DNA from: Zymoseptoria tritici IPO323
Lineage: Eukaryota > Ascomycota > Dothideomycetes > Mycosphaerellales > Mycosphaerellaceae
Length of the DNA stretch: 64,000 nucleotides
Assembly: GCF_000219625.1 (NCBI RefSeq)
Contig: NC_018198.1
Location: forward strand, 186,001-250,000
Reading direction: 5' to 3'
In this document: positions 43,673-53,991 of the stretch, one piece after another
Layout of the letters: every line of letters begins with the position of its first letter
How positions within the stretch are numbered: the stretch's first letter is position 1
The notes under the pieces: generated by a model
What the model was told of the DNA's origin: nothing
Seen by the model: the letters and a program-made list of their open reading frames with translations, nothing else
The model's database searches: none
Made by a program: the position numbers and the translations under genes

Positions 43673-46600
43673 AACACTCTCTACGGATTTTCTACGTTAA
43701 TCTTAACCGATCTATCGAGGCTACAGAGTCTACCTTAGACGTCGCGGTTAAGCAGAAAGCCGACCTTCTACTAGTCTAGGAACCGTAGACTATAGAAGAC
43801 CCGATAATAGGCTACAAAGAGACAAGATCTATCGCACACCGGGATTACAACCAGCTATTCCTAACGACTACGGATTCGACAATCCGGCCAAGAACAATGC
43901 TATATATTAGTACAAGACTTAACGTTAATATCTCTCCTATTTTATTAGACGATAGCGACATACTTTCCTTTGTTATTTTAGACAAGAAGGGCAACAAGAT
44001 CTAGATAGTTAATCTCTATAACGAGAAGGACCTTCGGGATACCGAGAACCCGCAAAACCGACGAATAATAGAGAGAAGCCTCTACTCTCTACGTAACACG
44101 TTCCTTCTAAACACTCTACTAGTAGGAGACTTTAACCTTAGACACCCGTCCTAGGATCTGAGGGGAAAGGATACTACTAGTGCCCGCGAATTTATAGAGT
44201 AGATAGAAGACTAGGGCTTTACTCTACGTAATACGATAGGTGTCGGGACCTTCTATAGGCCGCACCTAGACGCAGAGTCGGTCCTAGACCTTACGTTTAC
44301 AAGAGGATCCTTATCTACGAAAGAAATCGACTAGAGAACGATTCCGACAGGCTTAGACTATAAGGCTATATCTATAGACCTTATTAGCGCGCAAGATCGA
44401 GCCTAACAGAAGAAAGTAGTTCTAGATATAGCTTCCGCAGATTAGGAACTGTTTACAGATCTCCTAATAAGCAAGGCGATGTCTATTAACTATACGAACT
44501 CCCTCGACAATATCGCAGACTCCTTTACCTCGTATATTACCGAATCGATGCGGGGAGCAATCCTAGAGAAAGTAGTACACGCCTGCGCAAAACCTTGGTA
44601 GAATAGAGAGCTACGCACGCTACGCCGTACAATGTCTAGAATATATAGACAGACCTTTACCTACAGACGTACGCCGACGCTAGACGAGAAAGAGGCGTAT
44701 ACGAAAGCGAGAAACGAGTACTTCTAAGCTATTAAAACAGCTAAGAAGAACTACTGGAACGTTTTCCTCGAAAAAGAAGACTCGAAATCTATCTTTAAAG
44801 CTATGTCCTATACTAGGAATAGCAGCCGAAGACAGATACCTACGATAAACAACGAAGATTCTTTCGAGGGGAAATGTAAGGCCTTCTCCGAAGCCTTATT
44901 TCCGCGCCCTCCTGCCGAGGAACCTCTACCTAGCCGTTAGGAAGCGTATACAGCCGGGGATTAGGGCTGGACTACGCTAACCGAAGAGGAACTCGCTGCC
45001 GCCTATAGTACGAAGATAGTAAAAGGAAAAACGCCGGGCCTAGACGGTATTACGTAAGCTATTATTAGTAAAGCGTACAGCGCTATTCCTATTACCTTTC
45101 TACGTATATACAGTAGGCTACTCGACGAAGGACACTACCCCCGATGCTGGAAAGTTGCGACAGGCGCAGTTCTAGCAAAGCCGGGAAAACTAGACTATTC
45201 GGTCCCTAAGGCCTACCGAGTTATCTCTCTCCTAAACTGTCTCGGCAAGATTAGCAAGAGAATACTCGTAAAACGCCTAGGGATTATCGCAGAGACGAAG
45301 CCCCTTCTATACGACTCGTAGTTAGGAGGGCGAAAGAAGAAATCGGCTATCGATACGGTGCTTCTCTTAACAAACGAAATCGAGGAGAATCGAAGAAAGA
45401 AAAAGAAGACTTCGGTTATCTTCCTCGACGTAAGAGGAGCATACGACTACGTTACAAAGAACCGACTATTAAGAATAATAATCTAGTTAAGGCTTCCGCA
45501 TAGCCTTATACGTTAGGTTCAGTCGTTTATAAGCAATAGACGCCTACGAATAGCATTCGACGGACAGATATAGGAATTCTAGGACGTAGAGATCGGCGTT
45601 CCGTAAGGCAGCCCGATGTCTCCTATCCTCTTTCTTATCTATACGCGCGACATATTCTTCTCGCTATAAGGAGTTACTCCTAGTTCCTACGTCGACGATA
45701 TTAGACTATCTACCTCGTCTACGTCCCTTAAGAAGAACTCTAAGGTACTAGAACGTAAGGCAAGAAGGCTGATAGACCTAGGAAAGAAGAACTCGATTGC
45801 TTTCGACCTAGCAAAGACAGACCTAGTACACTTCTCGAAAGGGAAAGGGTCCGATTGCCCGGTAATTCTTCCAAACGGCAATATTGTTCGCCCGGCAAAG
45901 AAAGCGATAAGGTAGCTTAGGATTTAGCTAGACGCCGGTCTTACCTTTAAGGAGCATATTGCAATAAGATCGGCACAAGTACAATTAGCATTCTATCAAT
46001 TAGAAAGACTAGCAAATACCGAACGCGGTCTATCTTCTATATCGTTAAAAAAGATCTACCTAGCCTACGTTACTACAATAGCAGACTACGGGGCCCCGGT
46101 TTAGTAGCGGTCGAAAAAGAGCATAAAACCTCTAGTATCTCTACAAAGTAAAGCTTGTAGAAAGATCCTAGGCGTTTTCCGTACCGCCCCAAATGTCCCG
46201 TCCGAAGTAGAGTCAAATCTCTTCCCCCCGGATCTACGCCTAGAGAGACAGTTAATTTTATACTCTCTACGCGCAGCAAAGCTACCCGAAAACTACCCTA
46301 TAAGACTCGCTATCTAAAGCGCGCCTTCGGATACGCGAGAAGTCCGATACGAGGACTCGAGAGAGATACTTCCGTAAAAACGACAGAGAACACAGATACA
46401 ACTACTCTGTTATCGACTCCGATAATACAAGCATTTCGTAGAACACGAGAGGGCTAACTACGCAAAAGACGATCTCTTTAGCGTCTGGAAAACCCGATAC
46501 GAAATAGCAAGACAACGGGAGATTAATAAGGTACCTAGGAATACAAATAGCTACCTTAGTCGATTTCTATAGAGCTCGCTAGGAAAACATAGAATAGGAG

Positions 46601-47001
46601 GAAGACGCGCTTTAACTAGTGCCTTCTATACTATCCTATTAGGACACAGATACCTAAAGTCCTATCTCTATCGCTTTAGACACGTAACGACGCTAGACTG
46701 CCCTTGCGGACGACGAGAAACAGTAGAACACCTCGTATGTAGCTGCCCTATCTACGATGTATTTAGGCTACTACCGCTACGACAAGCATAATCTCTACTA
46801 GAAATAGTAGAAGATAAGGAACTCCGGAAACACCTTACTACCTTTCTCTCGGATACAAAGATTGCTTCTAGGTCCTGGCACCTAGCAAGAGGCGAAGACG
46901 AGACCGTCTAGCCTACACTCCTTTTACTTTTCCTTATTTGTCTTTCTTTAAAGTCCTTCGATACTAGCTAGCTACTATCCTAGGCACAGGTCTTTCCCTA
47001 A
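43627..47001 (+). pseudogene. LINE ORF2: endonuclease and reverse transcriptase
   Basis: One frame without indels over 3.3 kb, overlapping the end of ORF1. The N-terminal endonuclease/exonuclease/phosphatase domain shows YVNLNRSIEATESTLDVA, LLVWEPWTI, LLVGDFNLRHPSW and VLDLTFTRGS. Reverse transcriptase follows: KTPGLDGITWAII, KPGKLDYSVPKAYRVISLLN, SVIFLDVRGAYDYV (motif A), GVPWGSPMSPILFLIY (motif B) and SSYVDDIRLS (motif C, near 45688). Later come thumb and connection, then a C-terminal CPCGRRETVEHLVCSCPIY zinc-knuckle-like motif. No RNase H domain is seen, so this belongs to the forms lacking it. The product would nick DNA and prime reverse transcription at the target. W-to-stop RIP changes inactivate it. 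Confidence 0.85.
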
Positions 47002-47134
47002 GGTTAAGAGATACGAGAGAACAACGATTATACATAGATAGACTGCTGTCGCGAGACAGCCGTCCTACATAGTCATAGACTCCTACAGGACGTAAATGGA
47101 ACAAACAAACAAACAAAAACAAACAAACAAACAA
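47002..47134 (+). other. LINE 3' end: GNRA-type hairpin and (CAAA)n tail
   Basis: CTGTC-GCGA-GACAG forms a perfect stem with a GNRA tetraloop just before CCGTCCTACATAGTC and AGGACGTAAATGGAAC, followed by (CAAA)n. The retroelement at 30086-30890 has GCCTTG-CGCG-CAAGGC at the same place, so the stem is kept while its sequence differs. Probably the recognition structure for the reverse transcriptase (inference). Confidence 0.65.
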
Positions 47135-48047
47135 ACGTAGCTATACCGAACGGCGGACTAGTCTCGAAGATACGGAAGCGCTTCTTTAATATACCGAACG
47201 CTCGCTCTACGACGTTCCTTATCGACGAGTAGCGCAGATTAAAGAGCTCCTTAGGATTCTTAGGCTTTATATTAGCTAGGTACTACTCTCTTAGGTAATA
47301 CCGTACACTACGGTAAGGCACTATAGTAATCTCGCTATTCGAGTATCTAGCATCTACGAGATAATAACAGCCGTCCGGTGCGCTAAAGCCGTATAAGGAG
47401 CGTACGTTGTTAAGCATACGACCGTCGTAAGTAGAGCCTTCCTATCTAGCTAATATAAACGTGAACCGTATAGTTATGTCTACTACCGCTAACACGTTCT
47501 ATGTAAGGGTGCCCTTCCGGTTTCTAAAGGGCGCTTGTTTACCCTTTACGTATGCGAAGATATAAGAGCTATCTAGCGCTCTAACGTAGTCGTCAAACTA
47601 TAGCGAATACTTGTATCCCTTCGCATAAACATACTAACAATCCTCTACCCTCGCAGGCTTTACTACCTCTTTATATACACGGCATACCGCGTCTAGCACC
47701 TAATAGAAGATCGGTCTAATAGTCGATAGTGAATGCTAGAAGTCCTTAGCAATGTCGCGATACCGGTCGTTGTAAGTAACTACATAAAGGAAGATTAACA
47801 ACCTCTAAGGCTTACTAATTAGCCCTCTACGGACTCCCTACAGATGAGGATGCACCAGCTTATATATGGCTTCGAAGGCTCTCGGTTTATAGCGCGTATA
47901 TCGATATAAGCGTGTGTAATTGCGAAGGATGTCGAAGGTGAATCGCTCACTACGCGCTGTGTCTATATACACCGTCCGGACACTACTAGGCATGCGATAA
48001 CTATACTCTTCTAGCATGCTTACAGCCACGGCGGTGAGCACCATCAT
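47135..48047 (-). pseudogene. Harbinger transposase (DDE_Tnp_4), N-terminal and catalytic part
   Basis: Start at 48047 (MMVLTAVAVSMLEEYSYR). An N-terminal helical region (RSERFTFDILRNYTRLYRYT) leads to DRYRDIAKDFWHSLSTIRPI, VEDCWYVYAKGYKYSLWFDD and YVRALDSSYIFAYVKGKQAP. The core then shows GTLTWNVLAVVDITIRFTFI, ARWEGSTYDGRMLNNV, the GCYYLVDARYSNSE Asp block, VPYRSVRYYLREWYLANIKP, and NLRYSSIRNVVERAFGILKK with its Glu. This is the standard order of PIF/Harbinger DDE transposases. The frame is cut at PFGIAT by the LINE and resumes at 41552. Stops are TAG for Trp. Confidence 0.8.
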
Positions 48048-48302
48048 ATTGCGGTGGTGGCGACTAATACGCTAATGCTCTAAGGATATAGACAACTCCA
48101 TAGTAGTGGTGGTAGTGGTAATTACAACGATACACGCGCAAGGAGCTGAACACGCAACACACCAACAACGCGCCGGCACACACCACCGCGACTCACACCA
48201 CCGCTTAACCGAACAACACCGTGGATCGACATGACATTAAACTTCCACCATTGCACACACCAATGTCGACAACATGGTCCGAGCGCTCAAGTCACGCCGC
48301 AC
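48048..48302. other. Harbinger right subterminal region
   Basis: 255 bp between the transposase start and the right TIR, with normal CA content (CACACACC, ACACCACCGC words) and little RIP. It holds the subterminal TGTTCGGTTAAGCGGT motif and presumably the transposase promoter. Confidence 0.5.
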
Positions 48303-48319
48303 CTTAACCGGACAGGTCC
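48303..48319 (-). repeat. Right terminal inverted repeat of Harbinger
   Basis: Complement of the 39404-39420 repeat, 17 of 17. The subterminal TGTTCGGTTAAGCGGTGG copy is at about 48199-48216. Confidence 0.8.
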
Positions 48320-48459
48320 TTGAAGCTCCGTCCTTGGTCCGTTTCAGGAGACTTATTCAGAAGCGAAAAGCGCTCTCGCATCGGCAAGAAAAGCAACACA
48401 AAAAGCACGAACCTCTCGTCCAACATCCCTGGGAAGCTACCATCGATTGCCACCAGTGT

Positions 48460-48770
48460 TCTGCACGCCGACTACTTATGCCAGCCGCATCGCCGAGGCT
48501 CTCTTGCGACATGCCGCCTAGCATAGATGCCGTTTAGTGCATGAATTGCCGCTGTTGTATAAGATTTCCAGGGATCGCTTGCTGAGGTTGGGCGACGGCG
48601 GTAGTGTTGAACAGTATGCACACGGCGCGATGGACCTTGGCTCATCCTCGGGCTTGTTGTGTGGCCATGTTGTTGTTGGTGCGGGGCGTACTGGAATCCC
48701 GGATGCAATGGAACTCCTGCCATGATGGAACCAACGAATCAGCAGATGAGGCATACAGGTATAGTAGTCA
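48460..48770 (-). pseudogene. Alpha-tubulin-like 3' gene fragment, copy A
   Basis: On the minus strand, PLHPGFQYAPHQQQ corresponds to the WCPTGFKxGINYQ region of alpha-tubulin. After a frame change, AKVHRAVCILFNTTAVAQ corresponds to AKVQRAVCMxSNTTAIAE, and NLIQQRQFMH*...LGGMSQESLGDAAG to [32 protein letters not shown]. An intron-like GTATGC to ATGGCAG segment precedes the first block. The fragment is strongly diverged and broken by stops and frameshifts, with no RIP bias. It starts about 140 bp from the transposon nest. I infer an old tubulin paralogue remnant, not a functional gene. Confidence 0.55.
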
Positions 48771-49160
48771 GAGGTAAGAAGTCGTGGATCCGACGATGGT
48801 TCCTCGGTGATTTTCTGACGCTTTCAATTCCCGTGTTTGACGTTTTTCTCCCCCACGACCTTCCTCTCCGGTTCCGAGACCTGCCGCTTCTCCATCCACC
48901 TCACTTACAACCTCGACACCAACTGTCTGCATCAACGCCCTCACTGCGTAGCACAACGGATCCACCTGCACGATCACCCACCTTTCCTTGTCCTGCACGC
49001 ACTTGACAACATCGAACCAGTCCGCCATGGCCCACTTCACGCTCGATGCCACCGCGGACGACGATGCCATACCGCCGCCGTCATCAGGCACGCTCAAAGG
49101 CAACCCTTCACCGATGCCTTCGTTGCCGACACCCGGACCCCGCACGTTCCAAGGCGACAC
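48768..49160 (-). CDS. Unidentified minus-strand ORF with GGSPVTV-like repeats upstream
   Basis: A frame of 130 codons whose 5' part has repeating segments of the type G-x-P-(L/V)-(S/T)-V-x-D (for example LPLSVPDDGG). These also occur further 5' in the same frame near 49200 and again near 49650. Then comes a folded-looking block VKWAMADWFDVVKCVQDKER, WVIVQVDPLCYAVRALMQTV, GVEVVSEVDGEA and a Gly/Glu/Arg-rich end. No family recognised. 5' exons probably lie up to 49615 (MSDSSDVTPSRLSPPPSDVL), but stops intervene, so the locus may be decayed. Confidence 0.35.
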   Translation of the reverse strand: MSPWNVRGPGVGNEGIGEGLPLSVPDDGGGMASSSAVASSVKWAMADWFDVVKCVQDKERWVIVQVDPLCYAVRALMQTVGVEVVSEVDGEAAGLGTGEEGRGGEKRQTRELKASENHRGTIVGSTTSYL

Positions 49161-50297
49161 GCGAGAGCCTTGATCTCACACGGTCAAAGGTGAGCCTCCA
49201 GCATCAATATCTTCATCTTGCACGGTCACAGGCGACCCCCCGAAGCGGCTCTGGCCTGCGTTCGCCCAATGTGCTTGGTTCCCTTCATGCTGGCGGAAGC
49301 ATCCTCCCGCTGCGTCTGTGATTGGACATCGCGCTCATCGTCGGAGCTCAATATTTCAGATTCCGAGAGGCCGTCCTGAAGGAGAGCTTGGCTTTTGGAG
49401 ATGGTTCTCTTAAGAGATCGCGCAGTCTTTCAAGCTAGTGGAGGAATGCGACCATTTGCGATGGTGGGTGCAGATGGCTTCTTACGCCACAGCTTGAAAG
49501 CATGTGCCTTCCTATTGCCCTTTTCTTCGGTTTGGGGCGGGAAGAGTACGTCCGAAGGTGGTGGTGACAACCTGCTCGGGGTGACGTCGCTGGAGTCCGA
49601 CATCAACACCATCATCTACGGCAGCACCATCATCCAAGGTCACAGGCGACCCTCCGGCATCAGCACCATCCTCCACCGTTCAAGCGGGTCGTCCGGCATC
49701 AACAACTTCATCACCCCCGATAAGAAGAGAAAGCCCAACGCCCTGATTCAGCATCATGAGAGCCGGCACCGCACCAGCTTACTCGTCCCATGCTTTACCG
49801 GGCTCATCCGACGACGAAAATCCTGACAGCCTCCGTTACAAGTCACAGCCAGCGAGTGCGAAGCGGGGCAGAGTCTGCAGAGAAGGCATTTCGACCGGAC
49901 CTGGGAAACTCAACTACAGGAGCTAGTATAGATCTATCTCAACCGCCTCTCTCTCCCTCTACATTACTGACAAAATCGTCTCACAGGAAATGGCCAAGAT
50001 CTTGATGATCTCCACCTTTCACTTACTGCCATGTTTGAAGACCTTCACTGCTTCAGCTATATTATCGGCGACTGGGAAGGATCGCCTTCTGCCCCAAATA
50101 CCCTCAAGTTCAGCCAACCTCCCCACCAACAGCTCATCGCTTCGGCCTCGCCCATCACACCCTAACAGCCGTTCTTAAGCCACGGGCAGCCAGGAACCGA
50201 TTCCATCATCAAAGACATCTCCTCATCCCGTCCGTGTTGAGACTAAGAAAAAAGAGATGGTTCAGGCGAGTGTCTGAACTGTGATATTGCGGCTTAT
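49161..50297. other. Decayed coding sequence, mainly minus strand
   Basis: Minus-strand frames between 49200 and 49615 read TARSLKRTISKSQALLQDGL and SESEILSSDDERDVQSQTQ with stops between. Dispersed copies of a GGTCACAGGCGACCC word (49190-49240, 49640-49690) encode the GGSPVTV repeat. Nothing definite was found from 49830 to 50297. Confidence 0.3.
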
Positions 50298-50397
50298 ATG
50301 CGTTGTATGGATTATCTCAACAGTCCGTGTCCCATCACGCAACTGCTACCATACTACGAATACTTGGCTACTGCGCCAAACTGTCCACCGACAGACA

Positions 50398-51728
50398 TTA
50401 TGGACGACCAAGGATATCCCGACCCGGATTTGGATCCATCGTCAGTGAAGATCCGTCCTCGGCCAAGAAGCAACAGCTAGTTGAGCTGTTCAACTCCAGC
50501 GTCCTACTACAAGTGCGTAAGATCCGGGCAGCGAACGCGAGGGTAAAGCGCACAAGCAGAGGTGTTGAGAACACCACAACGAGACGGAAGACGAATGGCG
50601 AGGGCATCACAACGGGACGGAAGGTTACTGTTCCACGCCATGAGTCTGATGACGATCTTCTACCCACGCCAGCGACCGGCTGAAGCAGTCGCCGAACTAA
50701 TAGGTCGCGAACTGAAGAGCCCCAAGAATACGAGCCCACTCCTCGCGCATCATCAACGCAGGCAGTCTCGACCCGGTAGCGAACTCCCGATCTTGAATGA
50801 GGTCGAGAGGGAGGAGTGGGACCGGAAGGAGGGTCAGCTACGAGACCAGAACGCCGAGTTGAGGATTCAGTACCAAGAGCTGGAAAGGAGCCACAACCCC
50901 CATCTTCAGTACGTGTCCGTGCTCGAAGGCGACTTTCAAGAAATGGAGCAGGAACTCGGCGAGTGTCAGGATGGTCTTCTCAAACTCCAAACTGAGCGCG
51001 ATGACACGCTGCAGGCATACGAGGAGAAGGAGCAAGAGTATGCCCACAAGACCCGACATAGCACAGCTCCGCCACAGTCGGTACCACGCACAATCCCGAC
51101 TTTGAGGCAGGAGAGTAAGCAGCGAGCGCAGAAACGGTCGACATCATGCCACTTGGTCCTCCTTCCGCTGCCTCGCGCACAGCATTTAGGTATGCGTACG
51201 TGAAAACCTCAAAGTCCTCTGCTTAGCGAACTGACACAGGAGATGGCAGAACTTACTCAAGAGCCCAAGGCCGCCGAAGACGATGACGATGACAGCTTCT
51301 TCTCCGAGACTGGTTTGAAACCCCATTATCCGATGCGGCCCTTCGATTCGACACTGACGGTCCGCACAGGCAATGCTACGCCCCATCTACGCCGCTCTCG
51401 AGCCGATAACATCATCATCTCCGCGACCACAACAATACCACTCTTGATGCATTGCGACCATGACCCTCACCGCCTGTCACGCCGTCCGACGCAAACAAAC
51501 ACAACAACCATGTCGCACTCATGGCCGAGCAGGAAGAAGAAGCAGGAGTCGATTGATCTTTCGGGAAGTCGTGGGACTCTCCTAGCGAACATACAATGCG
51601 AAAAGGCAAAGACCGGTCAATTCAGGGCAAGATGCGATACTAAGCCCGAGCCGGTAGTAATACCGAGAACGACATCTTTTAACCGAGCTTATGCGGGAGA
51701 CGCAAATGCCCACGATCGCGGAGGATAA
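50398..51728 (+). pseudogene. Coiled-coil protein gene, broken by one frameshift and one stop
   Basis: The 5' part reads SSAKKQQLVELFNSSVLLQV and RKIRAANARVKRTSRGVEN in one frame up to about 50680. The following part, in the frame of 50562-51203, is a strong coiled coil: LNEVEREEWDRKEGQLRDQN, AELRIQYQELERSHN, VLEGDFQEMEQELGECQDGL, LKLQTERDDTLQAYEEKEQE. After the TGA at 51201-51203 the same frame goes on (LLSELTQEMAELTQEPKAAE, then acidic residues and FFSETGLKPHYPMRPF) to 51728. A frameshift near 50690 and this one TGA are the visible lesions. Function unknown, and no RIP signature. Confidence 0.4.
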
Positions 51729-51770
51729 GACCTTTCCGCGACAAACTATGGACACTGAGAGCATACATAC

Positions 51771-52022
51771 GTGCGATCAGGTTGTCGGACCACAGCGCAG
51801 GAACCGGCAGTCCTGATATTGGTTTACTCAGATTTGAACAGCCAAGAATCCGAGCCCAAGGAAGTCTCTCCGCCTCCTCCGATTATGGATGAGGATCTGC
51901 TTCTGACTGTGAGCCTGGAGGCGAGGAGGAAGAGAAATGACAGCACCTTGAATGTTGAGATGAGATTGCGGAAGACTTTGGGGGAGGAGGGTACATCGGA
52001 GATGTCGGCATTTGCGGTATAA
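51771..52022 (+). CDS. Short ORF, possible 3' exon of the coiled-coil locus
   Basis: A frame of 83 codons ending at 52022 with MDEDLLLTVSLEARRKRNDS and NVEMRLRKTLGEEGTSEMSA, Glu/Leu/Arg-rich and helical. Same strand as, and 45 bp beyond, the preceding broken gene, so it may be part of it. No family recognised. Confidence 0.28.
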   Translation: MRSGCRTTAQEPAVLILVYSDLNSQESEPKEVSPPPPIMDEDLLLTVSLEARRKRNDSTLNVEMRLRKTLGEEGTSEMSAFAV

Positions 52023-53991
52023 TGTCTGCCGGCGATGTAGGCTGGGAGAGTGGTCATGGGGCGAGAGGCTCTTGTTTACGGACATATTTCGCGGACACTT
52101 GGATACCTATCAACTTGACTGCTTCGTAGCTCAACATGCTCGATGAGACTTCATTTCCGTTCTCTTCTCCTTTCGGTTTCACTGATACCACATTCATACG
52201 CGGGTAGCTTCAGGCACCAGCCTCTAACAATGCATACCTCAATCCTTGAGTGCAAAACCGATCAAACCACTGAGTTCGTCTCAAACTTCGTCCCAGCAGA
52301 GAATTGCTATCCGTTCCCTCCCATCCTGCTAATTCTGTGCCTGCTTCTTGCGACATGCTTGTAGACGAGCTGCCTCGTGAGGAGGCGTGCGCTTTGGGTG
52401 GAGGGAGTTTGCAACGACCTTCGTCATGGCCATGTCGGGCACAGCACAGTTGGCGAGGAGCACGGTGCGATTCATGAAGCGCACTGGCACAATCGAGAGA
52501 ATGACACTAAAGCAACCTGAACCCTGGGGCGGCGGGCATCACAGCTGCTGCTCATATATTTGAAGCGGACAAAGCGGCATCTTTGAATCAACGCCGCTGT
52601 TGGCGATACAGTATGCCCATCACGCGAACGTCCAACACTTTCCGACGTCTCAAGCATCTTTGGTGGTGTTCGCTATAAGCGGATCATTCTCCCTGTCAAC
52701 GACCGATCGGAATGCGCCGAACCAAGATCGAGTAAGAGGTGGCGTCAAGCCGCACAACAGGGCGGGGCCCAAAGTCGCTATAGAGCGAGCGAGGGTAATG
52801 ATGTCGGGGATCTGAGCCATGTAAAGTCCGTCGAGCACCTCTACTAGTCTATCGTCAGTGACTGTGCACTCACCGCAGGCAGCCTGAGTTGTACGATCTT
52901 GATAACAGAGCTGACAGCGTCATCCCTTGAGCAGCATCGCGCGGTACAGACTCACCGGCTTTGCCGCTTGGAACACCTTTCGCTGTTCATGGTGGGAGCA
53001 GGACCGAGCCGCTAAGGAGACGCAAGGTCAAGAAGATGAGGACGTAGGAGTATGAGGAGGGTAGAACGGGTGCCGACGGACATTGAAAATGGGAAATATT
53101 GTTAGTTGATGGTCGATACCAAGAGGAGTCGTCTGAGGATATTGTTGGAGAGTCTGCCATTGGAGCAGGCAGCTTGATCGTGTGTCTGTCTTCTCGAGGA
53201 TTGATGCGAAGTGTTGAGGTTCGTGCCGGTTGATCATTTCGACTTCGTCAGTTTCAGTTCAGATGGTCGTCAACGTTTAACGAGCATTTCAATCGATGAT
53301 GGAAGCAGGCAGAGATAAGCGTCAAGAAACGACACCAACCAGACCCTCCGCATGTTGGACGCGCTCTTTGGGCTGTTGACCGAGGGGTCGACATGTAAGT
53401 CATGCTCGTTGTCTCCATGCTTGTCGGGACTCTATGAGACTTCCTCTTCCTCACAATTCGTGTCTTTCGATTGTTCATCTCCATGGGAGTAAGAGACAGA
53501 GAGAGCTCAGTACGGCTCGACGTTTCTTTCAGAGTATTCTTCTACCCGAAAAGGGGCGGAGCATTCATCTCCGCCAGCTCGATGCGGACATGCAGAAGAC
53601 GACATGATGACGAAGACGGTGGCGAACCATTGAGGTGGTCATGAGGGCCAAGATCCTGTGTTGTACGTCCAACTCTTGACTGGTCGCCGGCCATCTCCTT
53701 CACTGGACATCTCACTCCTCATCCGCCCGGCATCTCATATCTCATCCACCGACATCTCACATCTCATCCGCTCGACTTCTCACACCTTATCCGCTCAACT
53801 GCTTACACCTCATCCGGAACATACCGACACCTTGCGCTACTGCAACAGCGACCGCATAACCTCCGCCAGGATACGACCTCCGCCAAGGGCTCTAGGACCT
53901 ATGCGCCATGCCTGACACGTTCACTAGTCCCTCAACTTCTGCGCAATCAGCAACATTCTCAAATCGCCTCCGAGCTACGACGAGCGAGCCC
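52023..53991. other. Decayed or intergenic sequence
   Basis: Short frames on both strands, for example 52143-52364 plus (hydrophobic N-terminus, signal-like) and 53254-53484 minus. A pyrimidine-rich tandem region with CATCTCACATCTCATCC words lies at 53690-53820. No gene could be supported. Confidence 0.3.

Larger units (their letters stand above)
41553..47134 (+). mobile_element. Full-length Tad1-like LINE (5.58 kb) with 12-bp target duplication
   Basis: ACGTAGCTATAC at 41541-41552 and 47135-47146 is the target duplication. The element has a roughly 950-bp 5' region with normal CA and TG content, ORF1, ORF2 with endonuclease and reverse transcriptase, a short 3' region with a hairpin, and a (CAAA)n tail. 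Both ORFs keep their frames but carry many TAG codons for Trp. Most changes are G-to-A on the plus strand, so mutation is mainly of the minus strand's cytosines. It interrupts the Harbinger transposase and is therefore the younger insertion. Confidence 0.9.
39404..48319. mobile_element. PIF/Harbinger transposon interrupted by a LINE
   Basis: The ends are inverted repeats GGACCTGTCCGGTTAAG (39404-39420 and complement of 48303-48319). This is the GGSCCTGTT-like terminus typical of PIF/Harbinger and Tourist elements. The second motif TGTTCGGTTAAGCGGT follows 75-105 bp further inside each end. Flanking triplets are TTA (39401-39403) and TTG (48320-48322), a 3-bp duplication with one RIP-type difference. 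It encodes a DDE transposase (minus strand, split by the LINE) and a second ORF (plus strand). Without the 5.58 kb LINE it would be about 3.33 kb. It lies in the right tip of E2. Confidence 0.82.

Noticed and set aside
21505..48322. Interpretation of the whole 26.8 kb block as one giant Starship-like element
   Set aside because: Nested terminal repeats and four separate target duplications explain the block; no tyrosine-recombinase (DUF3435) captain was seen.
34045..52225. Shared word AGGCACCAGCCTCT near 34060 and near 52211
   Set aside because: A 14-mer match is expected by chance several times in a window this long; flanks show no similarity.
53254..53484. RPTCG...LISACF...SLNVD, similar to another part of alpha-tubulin
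   Set aside because: Only a few scattered identities, and a competing reading frame looks equally coding; not enough to call a third tubulin fragment.
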